From NCBI RefSeq assembly GCF_905475395.1, contig NC_058339.1, forward strand, positions 45,083,172 to 45,147,171: a stretch of DNA of 64,000 nt, written 5' to 3'. The stretch's first letter is position 1; every line of letters begins with the position of its first letter. This DNA is from Chrysoperla carnea (Eukaryota > Arthropoda > Insecta > Neuroptera > Chrysopidae). The notes under the pieces are model-generated. The model made no database searches, was not told the origin of the DNA, and was given only the letters and a program-made list of their open reading frames with translations. The position numbers and the translations under genes were made by a program. Positions 1 to 11,007 of the stretch are shown here, piece by piece.

Positions 1-3000
1 ACTAGAGTATAGGATGCTGACTCATAGTTAACAGGGAAACCTAGACGAAATAATATTCTGATTTTAAGTATTAATTTTGAGCAGTAATTAATTTTAGTGA
101 GTAAAACTTTTACAGGGTGTATCCTGCAACGTATCTACTGAAAGAAGCTTTCAATGAAGAGTACTACTGTATATTATAATTTTAAAATATACAGGATGCC
201 CATTTTTTAAATCCACCCCTTTAATAAAAACAAAATAAAATGTACGTATTTAAAAATTTTTAATCTAGGTTATTTTAAGTGAAAAACAACCCGCCCGCAT
301 TCAGTTTTGGATTTTAAAACCCAGCATAAAATTGATCATGATTATCTTAGATAATTTAACGATATAGCATCTGATTGAGTTTTGGGCCATATTTTTCCCA
401 AACTGTTCAGATTAAAATTTTTTTAATGGTGATCATATGTTCAAGTTATGGTAAAAAAAAAATTTAATTTACGTACTTGACTGTTTGGAACAAGTTAAGT
501 ATCTGACTAAAACCATTTTTAACTATTGTTTGAGATTCCAAAAGTGAGCAAATCCAATACACAGACCAAAATGAGATCAAAATCAAGTCTACTCAGTTGA
601 AATTATTCTTGATTACATGTCAATGTAAGTTTTCTGTCTGATTTACTCAAGCAAAATTTTTAAGCCCTGTTCAAAGCTTCATGCTTTCTGAACGTTTTAA
701 ATTATTTTGGGCTATTTATTTGGTGTAAATTGCATGAGCATGTAAATCTAGTTTAAATCTAGTACAGTTCATAGTTTCCATTTCTGAATTATTCCGAAAA
801 AGATAAAATTATTCACCAATGCAATAATATTCACAGGTGTTTGTTTACTTTAAATATTATTAAATTCATTATATTATTAAACTACAACAAAAAAACAAGG
901 GCTTTGTAATAAATTTCGGATTTAATAAGATAAATAAGCTTACCCATATCTTCTTGTTATATCAGAATTATAGAGGAAGTGTCTTATAATATTCGTGAAA
1001 ATAATGTAAGTATATTATACTTCATTCCTTGTTGCCATAAACGGAAAATTAATCAGTTTATTCATCCGGTCAAATTAAATAAAAAAATATGAGTGAAGGT
1101 ACAAAAATTCTCTCCAGGCTGCAATCTGATAGGATTGTTCAAAACACCATCATAATGGAATCTAAAAACTGAAGCAAAAATTGAAGATCAGATAAATATA
1201 AAACTGTGGCAATACTTTTTTTCCTAAGAGAAAATCCTCAATTATCTTTATTACTGAACTTACCTTTATCATTTCTCAAAAAGCAGACAAGAATAAAATT
1301 TAGCTTTATTATGGATTCACGGTCTATACCAATGCAACTTGTTTTGATTATAATTGGTCTAATTTTGTTTGAACATGACTGTATAGAATAATAAAATATA
1401 TTTTTACTTTTGTAGAATGGATTCTATTATAATATGATATTTTTAGCATCAAATTCATTTAAATTGCGTTTTAAGACCAAATTAAAATGATTTTTCTTTA
1501 ATATTTAAAACAATTTATTTAGATTTATTATTCGTTTTAATATTATTTCATGTTTTTTATTTCCGTTTGCTTTCCTTTGTCATATAATTCTTTTTGGGTT
1601 TTATTTAACTATTCTATTTGATTTGTATAAATAGCAAGGCTAAACGTAATTTAAAATTACACATTTATTTGGATTTGATCAATTAACTTGTTTCCTTCCT
1701 CCCTTACATTTTGGTATTAAGCAACAAAAGTGTTTTTGAATATATATGTATTTCATATTTAATTTTAAAAATGCGAAACAAAGGTTAAACAAATCTACCT
1801 TTCACCTGGTTTCTGAGGTTTGGTATTTCTAAGTATAACCGATTAAAATAAGAATTATCATGATAATAAACAAGAACTCTAGACTATATCGAATTGAATT
1901 TTAATTTTTCCCCAATTTTCTACATCAATTTTGTATTTTATAAATATTTATTTCGACTACTATGGAGTCCTCATCAATATGAAGTAGCTGATCGTTGCTA
2001 ATTTTGTGACGGTCTGCATGAAATTTAATTACAAATTTAATAATTGATTAAATTTTACTTTTTCATAGTTAGAGATTATTAGGAAGTTTAACAAAGATAT
2101 TCTCGATGGTTGCGTAAACTCTGTGTCACAAGATTCATATTATAGGTATTCGCACCGTGCGTGAGTTTTATTGGAGGCGTTTCCACAGTAACGATACACT
2201 ACTTTAATTATAGAATGGTATGGATGCATATATAATTGTATAGATTGCATTTATGATTTACATTGAAAATTTAATATTATTTTCTCACAAATTTAAATAA
2301 ATAATTATCATAATTTACCTATAAAAATAATATTTGTGCAATTTGATTTCTTATTTTCACAATTTTTAATGCATTAAGTTTAATTAATTAATGTTTTTCA
2401 ATAATTTTAATTTGACATTTTCTATAACATTAACATGTAAAGAAGTGCAAATTAGTCATAATAGCCTCCTTTATCGCCAAAATTTTTCACTGGAAGCGCT
2501 GGCATCGATTTTAAAGTCCCTACCATGACTACGCATACAACGAATATATTTCTGTGTAAAGCCTTGCATATTTTTTGAGTTTATATTGAGACCTTGCTAA
2601 AGGAAAATCAAATTTCACAATCGACATTTAAATTTTTTACTTGAAAATTTCCTAGTACAGCTATCTATCTCTATCAGATGGAGTATTTCATATTTTAAAA
2701 TTTTTTTACAATACCTAATACAATATATTTTTCATAAATTATTTCAAAATAATGTACAAAATGTAGTGGTTTTCAAACAAGTGAGGTTTTTATTGAATAA
2801 TATTACATTTCAACAGTATTGCATTTGATGCTTTTTTAAATTAATAGCGGAAACAAATACTCATACATTAAAATCATTTTGTCACTATGCACGTCAAAAG
2901 TATGAAAAGGCATGCACTTTTTAGTTTTTAAATCAATAATTGTAAAATGTGGTACAGGTTTAGGCCGCAGACTGAAAAGAAGATAATATTTCTCCCTTTT

Positions 3001-3643
3001 TTGTTTACTCTACCAAAATATTCTTTGCAATAGACCCAATAAAAGCTCTTGGAAGGTTGTTCTTTTTTTCTTTTAAATACGCATTAAGAGATAAGGTTTA
3101 AAGTCAAAAGCTTAAATTTTTCTTCGAATGTATTTTCATCAATGCAAAATTTGTGTCACGATTAAAATTTATTTATTTTCTTGATTACGAAAAAATTAAC
3201 TTCATTAGTCCACAAAAAGTACGTAAAAAGAATAATAAATTTTTCATTCCATTCAAGCGATCTATTAGGGACTTTTCGAGCTGTTACTAAGTACTACAAA
3301 AATAAATGTTATTATTCCGAGTAAGTAATAATAGAAAAAACACATTTTGAATAATATAAAATATTTGTTCTTCAATAAAAATATGATTCTTTTAAATTAT
3401 TGAAAAAAGTACATTATAGTTTGTTTATTAATGAAAGCTGTACGATAAAAGACAAACTGAACGATATCATAATCGTCTATTTTAGCTTATTGTGCACTTC
3501 AGTGACTGCAATAAAAGCATTTGTGCTTTTATATGCTAATAATATAAGTTCTACAAGATATGTTTACTTAGATCAACATTAAAAATTTACATTTATATTT
3601 AACAGTTTGTTCTCATGTTATATGTAGACTATATACTATATAC
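1..3643. other. Gene-free AT-rich stretch
   Basis: I see no supported gene here. The open frames are short, lie in AT-rich low-complexity sequence and show no recognisable domain. There are A/T homopolymers and short TA runs, but no clear tandem array, tRNA or paired terminal repeats. It ends at the TA target site of the mariner remnant at 3646. Confidence 0.6.
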
Positions 3644-3645
3644 TA

Positions 3646-4107
3646 CTGTGCCCAAAAAATAAGGTGACATTGTATTTATTGAAAATTCTTTATTTATTCT
3701 TAAAAATCAATTTCATTCCCTTCAAAGTAATTCCCTCCCGATGCAATGCACTTATGACAACGGATTTTCCAATCTTCGAAACACTGGTTGTAGTCACTTT
3801 CCGGGATTGCCTTCAGTTCCGACTTTGCTGCGGCTTGAATTTCCTCTATCGTATCAAAACGGTGTCCCCGGAGCGATCTTTTGAGCTTGCTGAACAGCCA
3901 GAAGTCGCACGGCACCATATCATATGAATACGGTGTTTGCGGAACGATATGGGTTGAGTTTTTGACGAAATGATCACGAATTATGAGTGCAGTCGGATGG
4001 TTCAAATAACATTCCTTGTTGACTGTTTGGCCGGGAGGAAGGAATTTATAATGCACAACAAACGCGCGCAGTTTAAATTCAAATGTCACCTTATTTTTTG
4101 GACACAG
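3646..4107 (-). mobile_element. Internally deleted mariner-type (Tc1/mariner) DNA transposon
   Basis: The element is bounded by 26-bp terminal inverted repeats at 3646-3671 and 4082-4107. They begin CTGTG and differ at one base (CTGTGCCC against CTGTGTCC). TA dinucleotides flank both ends (3644-3645 and 4108-4109), which is the target duplication expected of Tc1/mariner. At 462 bp it is far shorter than a full mariner of about 1.3 kb. The coding remnant inside is C-terminal transposase on the minus strand. It is most likely a non-autonomous copy that could only move if a full-length relative supplies transposase. Confidence 0.9.
3700..4089 (-). pseudogene. Mariner transposase remnant (C-terminal part, internal deletion)
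   Basis: The minus-strand frame of about 129 codons contains stretches typical of mariner transposases: a TVNKE stretch, an IIRDHF stretch, a PYSxDxxPCDFWLF stretch that holds the last catalytic aspartate region, and the C-terminal CFEDWKIRCHKC plus GGNYFEG segment. The helix-turn-helix domain and the first two catalytic aspartates are missing. The region after TVNKE jumps straight to the stretch before IIRD, so the middle has been lost. The frame is open from within the terminal repeat and has no ATG at its beginning, so it is a remnant and not a working gene. Confidence 0.88.
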
Positions 4108-4109
4108 TA

Positions 4110-4798
4110 TTATATAGAATAGTGTTTTCTCACTGTGAATGATTTATTTGACTTAAAATTTTTAGACTATTGAAATTATTATTTAAATATATTTATACAA
4201 GATTTATTTACACTACGTATTGGAAAATTACAATTTATTAATACAAATGTTTTCGCAATTTCTCACACAGTGTTTTTCAAATTGATAAGAAGTCAGAAAT
4301 TATGATTTTAATTCCATTCTTGCCTATTTTGAACTATCAGAGATGGTTGAAACCATCTTAAAGTCAAAAGAGTGATTAAATAACTGATTTTTAAATGAAA
4401 ACTTAGAAATAACACAGTTTTGAATAATCAATAGAGACAAACAAACTTTTACCATTCCCTCCTTACATTTTTATATTTCATGTGTTCTCTTCTAACTAAT
4501 CAGATTATTTTCTTTCCTTACTAAACAAGGAAAGGCCAATAGTTTCAATAAAATGACAGTTTCAATTCTTTGGACATATGATTGATAACTTAACATATTT
4601 GATTTAAAGCGTTAATTTTTGAAGGTAAACGTTTTTCTTTCGTAAACAAACAGCTAAAATGTCAACTAATTTCAAGTAATTATGAAAAATGAAAATAATT
4701 AAGTAGTTAAGTATTTGAGTATTTGTAGGTTTTTGAAGTATCCAACTTTTTAAGATAAAAAAATAAATACATAATTAAAAATGCAGCATAAAAACAAA
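4110..4798. other. Intergenic stretch downstream of hexamerin 1
   Basis: AT-rich DNA between the mariner remnant and the 3' end of hexamerin 1. No open frame or repeat that I could support was seen. Confidence 0.5.
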
Positions 4799-4804
4799 TT
4801 TATT
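4799..4804 (-). terminator. Candidate polyadenylation signal of hexamerin 1
   Basis: AATAAA on the minus strand (TTTATT on the plus strand), about 65 bases past the stop codon of hexamerin 1, a normal distance for an insect 3' UTR. The same hexamer is frequent by chance in this AT-rich DNA. Confidence 0.45.
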
Positions 4805-4866
4805 TTAAAAAATAGTGTAAAGTATAAAAAGTAAAAATATATAAGAAATCATTAATGCGTTAGCTC

Positions 4867-7800
4867 TTAAACATTTTGGTTCAATTCCATAACCTCGTCT
4901 AATGTTTTGTGATAGATTACCACATCTTGGAAGTGCATATTTGGCACGTAGAATTGACTTACATCAATTTTACGATCTAATGGATAACCTAATGGTAGGT
5001 TATCAATGGAACGCGATCCAGTTCCAACACCACATGTGTACGTTTGCTCTTCAGTTACTTGATGAGTTCCTTGGTATGGTGTAACCATAACGAAAATTTG
5101 ATATACCATGCCGGAACGAGTACCTTTTGGTAAAAGTAAACGATTAGGGAATCCACAATGAGCTTCAGTGTTGTCCAATACAAAGTCTTCACTGCCTTCA
5201 AGTGCAAGCATTACTTTACGGTATAATGTGTAATAGGATGTACGATCTTGTACGGTGTGACGAGCTTCATGCGAATTACGTTCAATTACATTTTTGCCAG
5301 CTTTCAAGTCCACGATGAATTTGTCCAATTCGACAAAGTTAACACGATTTTCATTGATATGAATTGGATGTCCATGTTCGTCGTGTTTTGGTCCTAAGAA
5401 TACACGCACAACTGCCTGTGTTGTTTTTTCGCTGACAACGTTAACTCTGTAGTAGAATGGTCGGTGATTGAGACGCATTTGTCTGGCTTTAACGATTACT
5501 TTTGGAATTTCAGTGTCAACCGTGAAATCGTTGTAAATAGCATTATTAAGTTCAACATCATGGTGATCAAAGTAAGTTATAAGTTTGTCTACTACAACAC
5601 TGTCAATTTTAACTTCTGGATATGCTAAATCAGTATAGGTGTATACTGGAAGATTTCTCTTATAATAGAAGAAGTAGTGGACAATTCTCTTATGAATGGC
5701 ATAGAACATAGGATCACGCATAGCTGTTTCGTATAATTCCAAAGCACTTGGTTGAAGTTTCAAGTGATCTACGGATTGTACAGAGAATCCAATAAGATGT
5801 TTGGCCCAAATCAAGAGATATCCATAATAACGACGATGTAATGAATCGGGATTTCCTTCAATTAAGTTACCAAGGACATTGATTCCATCATTTGTGTAAA
5901 GTGATACTTTCTTTCCATCTTTCTGTAAAAATAAATCCACAAAAAAATTAGAAACTGTCCTTCCGAGTGCAATTCTTATAGAGGATAAATATTGAGGAAA
6001 ATATATTTCATAAAGATATGTACGAGGTGAATAGATTTGAATTTTGAAATAAATAGATAAACTTTTCCTTTATTATCCATTTGGCTAGAGGATTAAAAAT
6101 GATTGGCAAATTAATAGGTACCTTTAATTTGATTAATACCTAGACTTCAAAGTTTTGGTTCCTCGAGATCACACAGAAATTATTATTGTAATCTTGTAAA
6201 CTTGTAATAATACTTTTTGCTTCCCATAATTGGATTACAAACTAAAAATATACTTACATCCAAAATGTATCCCAGGTCAATAGCATCGATAATACGTCTT
6301 TCTAAGATTTCCATTTTCTCAGCAGTCCATTTTGTATGGTCATCATAAATGAGCATAGCTTTTTTCGGTCTAACTGGGAATGGTAAACCATTTTCGTGTT
6401 GTAAAGTGCATACATAACCATGTTCCATTGGTTCCCAAATATTAATCCACTCAATTTCACCAAGTCTATTTGAAAGACGTTCTAAGTAGTAACGAGCAAG
6501 AAGTTGTTGATGAATATAATAGAAAAGTTCACCACGATGATCTTTGTCTAAACCAAATTCGGGTCCTTCCATCCAGAATGGATAATCAACATGGAGATAC
6601 CAATAATATGAATTCAATCCAATGTCTTCAGTAAAATAAGTGAGTTTTTGATCTCTCTCAATATCCAAGTACCAGCCAGAGTAGTTTGCAGGAATAATAA
6701 CTACTGGAATATCACCTTCAGTATCTTGAATTTGTAATCCCATGCTGCTACCTTTGACTACTGTCCTTTGAACAGTTTTAATGTTACCTCGGATTATATC
6801 CAAAAATGATGGTAATGAATGTTCTTGAACTTTCCATGATTCAGTTGATTTAATTGTTGGTTTAATTCCACGTACTCCAACCCAATTTTTGTATTTATCA
6901 GCTAAAACATTGTCTTGTTTTACAATCCGTTGTTGCACTTCAGGTTTCAAGTAAGCCCAATTTTGCATTTGGTATTCTCTGGCTTGTTTGATTGTTTCAT
7001 GATTCATGAATAGATGTGGAACAATTTCATATGGTGCTGGTAATACAATTCCTTTGCAATCTGGACGATGGAGTACAGCGACGGTCATTGCATACACAAA
7101 CATACCTTCGTTGACATGATCGCGGGCCCAACAGCATACTTTGTAGAATGTATCCCATGTTTTAGCGTAGTACATTACATGGAAAAGTGCAATAACTTGG
7201 TGACGATGTACTTCATTTAAGACAGTGAAGACTTCTCTGCGTGGTAAAAGTCCAATACGATGTAGTTGGACAAATTCTTTTACAGCAACAGGGTTCTGTG
7301 GAATAATTTAAAAATTTAGGTAGGTGCGTATATTGTTTGTTGGGAGATTCTAGTGTTAAGTAACATCACAATCAACTTCGGTGTGCTTATTTAAAACACT
7401 ATGAATTTGAGTTTATCGATTGATAAGCCATTATAAACTTTTTCATGAAACCTGTTACAAAAGTATATTTTTCTTAGCTATGGATTATTTGTTGTGAACC
7501 TTTATTTGGATTTAGAACTAATTATTGGTAAGTTTTTTAAAATCTTTTTAATTGGTGCTTACATTTTCGTAGGTAAGAATAAAAATTATATTAATACTAA
7601 CGTTAAATTGACCAATGTTGGCTTCAATATCGCATGATTGTCCAAGTTGTACTTGATCTTGGAATGAATTTGGTTGATGGACATGCCTTAGAAGTCTTAA
7701 TAGATTCTTCTGTCGTTCTAAGAAAACTTTATCCGCTGGAATAAAAAATTTTTGTAAAATTATTGGAAATTCTAAAATATTGAAAATTTTATACTTACCA

Positions 7801-7883
7801 ACTTTTCCTTGGACAGTGTTTTGAGTACGCACATTAACTGCGAATACACCTCCAATAAGGAGGGCAAATAATACAATCTTCAT
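4867..7883 (-). CDS. Hexamerin 1 (arylphorin-like storage protein), four exons
   Basis: Minus-strand gene with exons 7883-7799, 7735-7602, 7295-6258 and 5922-4867. Donors read GTAAGT, GTTAGT and GTAAGT, and all acceptors end in AG. Intron phases are 1, 0 and 0. The 770-residue product starts with a signal peptide (MKIVLFALLIGGVFA), so it is secreted. Hemocyanin-family N, middle and C domains follow in order. The middle domain has YYWYLHVDYPFW (about 303-314) and IHQQLLARYY (334-343), and the C domain has HCGFPNRLLLPKG. Aromatic residues replace hemocyanin's copper-binding histidines, so this is a hexamerin and not an oxygen carrier. Family knowledge: made in fat body, secreted to haemolymph as hexamers, stored as amino acids for metamorphosis or reproduction. 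An N-glycosylation sequon (NYS, near 277) is shared with hexamerin 2. Residues about 201-263 are a 63-residue insertion at the point where hexamerin 2 carries its tyrosine-rich block. The protein is slightly longer than the usual roughly 700 aa. Confidence 0.95.
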
Positions 7884-7927
7884 TGTTTAAGCTTTTTCCA
7901 ATTGGTCTACTGTTAGCTGAGGACTTC

Positions 7928-7969
7928 ACTGAGAGTCTACCAGTCTATTACAATGTTGAGATTTATATA
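7928..7969 (-). promoter_or_regulatory. Candidate core promoter of hexamerin 1 (TATA box and initiator)
   Basis: A TATATAAAT box lies at 7969-7961 on the minus strand. A TCAGT initiator-like motif at 7932-7928 would place the transcription start near 7930, about 47 bases before the ATG. The TATA-to-initiator spacing of about 39 is a little long, but hexamerin 2 shows nearly the same arrangement (38), which supports the reading. Confidence 0.55.
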
Positions 7970-8535
7970 CTAAAAAATTTGTTGACCTTAGTCTATACAA
8001 GAAATAAGAAAGAAATAAATAAAAATGATAATGTCAATAAAATATTTGTTTTTTGTTTGATTTGTAGCTAGCTATATTGTTGAACTCGGTAATTAGTATT
8101 TTTATCAAAAAAATCATTGGTGATTATTGTAAAGTCTGCTAACCTTTTCACCTTTTTTGATCAACTTTTGTTTTCTTTGTTTGCTGCTTTAATCTTTTGT
8201 TGCTCCTCGAAGTTTATTTTTTATTCTATTACTTTTCTGTACAAAGTAAAGGAAATGAATTGTAATCGTGAAAAAAATTAGGTGCTAAGCTGGAAATATC
8301 CATTTTGAGCAACCGTGAATTTGACAAGTTTCAGCGTAACGTCGTGCATTCAACAATAGGTAGTGGGGGGTCTGCTTATATCGATGTTTTTCTATGGACC
8401 GTTAAATTAAAATTAATAAAAATAATCCTAAGGTTCCAGTTTGTAAAAAAGAATACTTAAGGTATAGTATAGAAAATATAAACATTAATTTTAAGAATTT
8501 TTCAAGATTACAATTCAATTAAAGCGCTTGTAACG

Positions 8536-8560
8536 ACCTGGTGATTCTTAATCACCAGGT
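8536..8560. repeat. Perfect 11-bp hairpin
   Basis: The arm ACCTGGTGATT is followed by a 3-base loop (CTT) and its exact reverse complement. It is GC-richer than its surroundings and lies about 650 bp upstream of the hexamerin 1 ATG. A short direct repeat, TTTAGATCA twice, follows at about 8565-8582. Function unknown. Confidence 0.75.
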
Positions 8561-8803
8561 TTCATTTAGATCATTTAGATCAATGGTTACCATCTCACAT
8601 ATATTACTTACGCTAGTTACCCTCAGAAAATAAGTTTAAACTTAAATCATGTTGTTTTATTCCTGTCCACTTATTATCTTCATCATATGGAGGAACAAGA
8701 TCCTACACGCTCATTGGCTAAAATAAAAGGTATTGATGACTGAATTTTTGGCACACCTGGCATTTTTGGTACTGTGGATCTTTATCAAGATCTAGATAGA
8801 CTT

Positions 8804-9103
8804 AAATGGCCGAGCGGTCTAAGGCGCTAGTTTTAGAACGTTGGACTGTTTAGACTTAGGTTGCGGGTTCGAATCCAGGCAGCGGCAGTGTGAACAATTT
8901 ATAATTAAAAATGGAAGTGCAGAATTGATCACATTGTCGTCGCTTGGATAAGAACGAAGTAACCGACTCCACCCACATCAAAAATGTAATTGTAAATATG
9001 TTTGTAATGGAATAAATAAAGATTAACAAATAATGATGTGGGTGGCCTCTGTGATTAGGCATGCGTCACAAAAACGGAGGTTAAACCCCCATTATTATTA
9101 TTA
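8804..9103 (+). mobile_element. Complete tRNA-derived SINE with target-site duplications
   Basis: A 300-bp element flanked by perfect 11-bp direct repeats, TAGATAGACTT, at 8793-8803 and 9104-9114. The head resembles a type II tRNA (Leu/Ser-like). It has an A box reading TGGCCGAGCGGTCTAAGG from 8807 and a B box GGTTCGAATCC at 8866-8876, with a long variable-arm region between. These boxes would act as an internal RNA polymerase III promoter. The body contains a 12-bp inverted repeat (CCACCCACATCA at 8969-8980 and its complement at 9034-9045). The 3' end is a GATGTGGGTGGCCTCTG...GGAGGTTAAAC module followed by an ATT repeat. The same 3' module recurs at 43795-43902. SINEs depend on a LINE for retroposition, and the partner is not seen here. 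Confidence 0.88.
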
Positions 9104-9114
9104 TAGATAGACTT

Positions 9115-10515
9115 GAGTTATTCGATGTTCTGAATCTTGTATAGATTCCAGATCATTGCCATTTACGTACATTTCGTACGCTCTTGAATAATTATGAACG
9201 GTTATTTTAACATTTTAAATTGCTATAATTTTCGAAAAACATATGAGGTTTTGAAAATATTTTGTTGGTGTTTACTGGTGCCAAAGTTAAATATTGTATC
9301 TGCTTTTAGTAATCTAAAAAATTGACCAGAAAGAAATCATTTGCTAGGTTTCGCGATTCCTATTTCTGTAGACTTGTAAACTATCTGAACAAAATTCTAT
9401 TGAATTTCCTACTTTTTTTCAAAGATAAATTGTATATTTACTTTTCTCGCAAATTATAGTGTTGGCACAGGTAAGTAATCAAAATTTGAAAATAAACTGT
9501 TTTTAAAATTAATATTTTCAGTTATTCAAGCGGTATTATTTCTTGTGGAATTTGCAAGTTTCGTTTTACCAATGATATGCAATTGTTGACAGATAAATAA
9601 CGTTTATAATATACTATTTCTAAATTTAATTCAGTAATATCGAATTTTGCTTTAATTCTGGTTGATACAGTACGCATTTAAAACAACTCATGAAAGTTTT
9701 AACTTTAGATTTTCAAAGACATTCCCTCCATCTATAGTTCTATAAAATTTGCGTGATGCGCAAAGATTAAAAGGAATCTCGTATTGATCTCAAAATAATC
9801 CAGTTGAATGTAGAATCCTAAAAGTGTCTTGTTTCTTTTCAGTCTCATCTCGTATAGTCATGAACAATTTGGTCACGACCTCGTCTTGAATTCGTGAAGT
9901 GACGTGTTCTGGATGTGTACCATTAAAACTGCGGATTTCTATTTGACATAAACTTACCCCTTTTTCGTATTTTTATTATTGTATTTCTTGGAATTTTGGG
10001 ACTACGCATGAAAAATATAAAAGTAAATATCTTTTATTTAAAGGTATCCAATATTTTCTAAAAATCCGTCACTGTTAAAATACGCAATGATGATAATAAT
10101 ATAATCATATTATTAAAAAATAAACAACAATACGCAATTAATTCGTTTATTACACAAAATGATAAAAATATAAACGAACTATATATGAAATGAAAATAAA
10201 ATCAGTTTTATCGTTTTTTATTGAAAATCACATTAATTACATTGAATTGTTATAAATAATACATTTTATTTATTTAAAAAAAATATATATTTTATTTATG
10301 AACATTGATCAGTTGCATTGATCGTGTTGCTATTTATAAAAAAATAGAAATTTATTTGTGCAAAACAAATTAATTTTTTGCAAAAATTTATGATGCCTAC
10401 AACCATTTAGTAACTATATGAGTTGAGATGAGATCCATTATTAAAAAAAAAGTTTTTAATTTGAATTTTTGTATTTTAAGTCAGTATTAGGGTTGTCAAC
10501 CATCCTATATAATAA
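9115..10515. other. Intergenic stretch without a recognised gene
   Basis: AT-rich DNA between the SINE and the next repeat. I see no supported coding region or structured repeat. Together with the flanking repeats it forms the spacer between the two hexamerin genes. Confidence 0.5.
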
Positions 10516-11007
10516 ACTAGCTGTTACCCGCCCGCTTTGCGTGGCGTAAAATATACCCGCTTTGCTGGGCAACATTCCCACTTGCACCCCTCCCTCCACA
10601 TTTCCTCGCGTTGGATAACATTTTTGTAATGTACACGTCATGCTCTTTTATTTGATACCCCACTTAGGTATATTTGTAAATATTCGATATTTCCTTCCCA
10701 CTTTCTCGCTACACCTTTCTACCCTCCGAAGGTTAAAAATATTTCTAAATGTAATTTAAAACATTCTGACCAAGTTTTGAACTATTAAAAGCCATAATTT
10801 AAAAATATGAATTTTTTATTCATGAACACCCCCGCAACCCCCCCTTGTGGGTGGAATTTCGTAAAATCCGTTCTTAGCTGACCTCTACTTGGCAAAAGGA
10901 ATATTCCTGCCAAATTTCAAGTCTCTAGGTCTTATAGTTCCAGAGATATCGTGATGAGTGACTATCTATATAGATCTATAGAAAGTCTCTTATATATATA
11001 TAGATAA
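10516..11007. repeat. Decayed dispersed repeat (ACTAGCTGTTACCCGC type)
   Basis: It begins ACTAGCTGTTACCCGCCCGC, with CCCGCTTTGC repeated shortly after. It ends in the segment CCAAATTTCAAGTCTCTAGG...CCAGAGATATCGTGATGAG followed by a TATATA/TAGATA run. Such a GC-rich start and 'same-direction-as-protein' tail recur in dispersed arthropod repeats, and the start resembles those near 22608, 38910 and 60745. No intact coding region remains. The class (non-LTR remnant or other) cannot be settled without a repeat library. Confidence 0.6.

Noticed and set aside
3664..3927. Plus-strand frame opposite the mariner remnant
   Set aside because: Shadow of the transposase frame on the minus strand.
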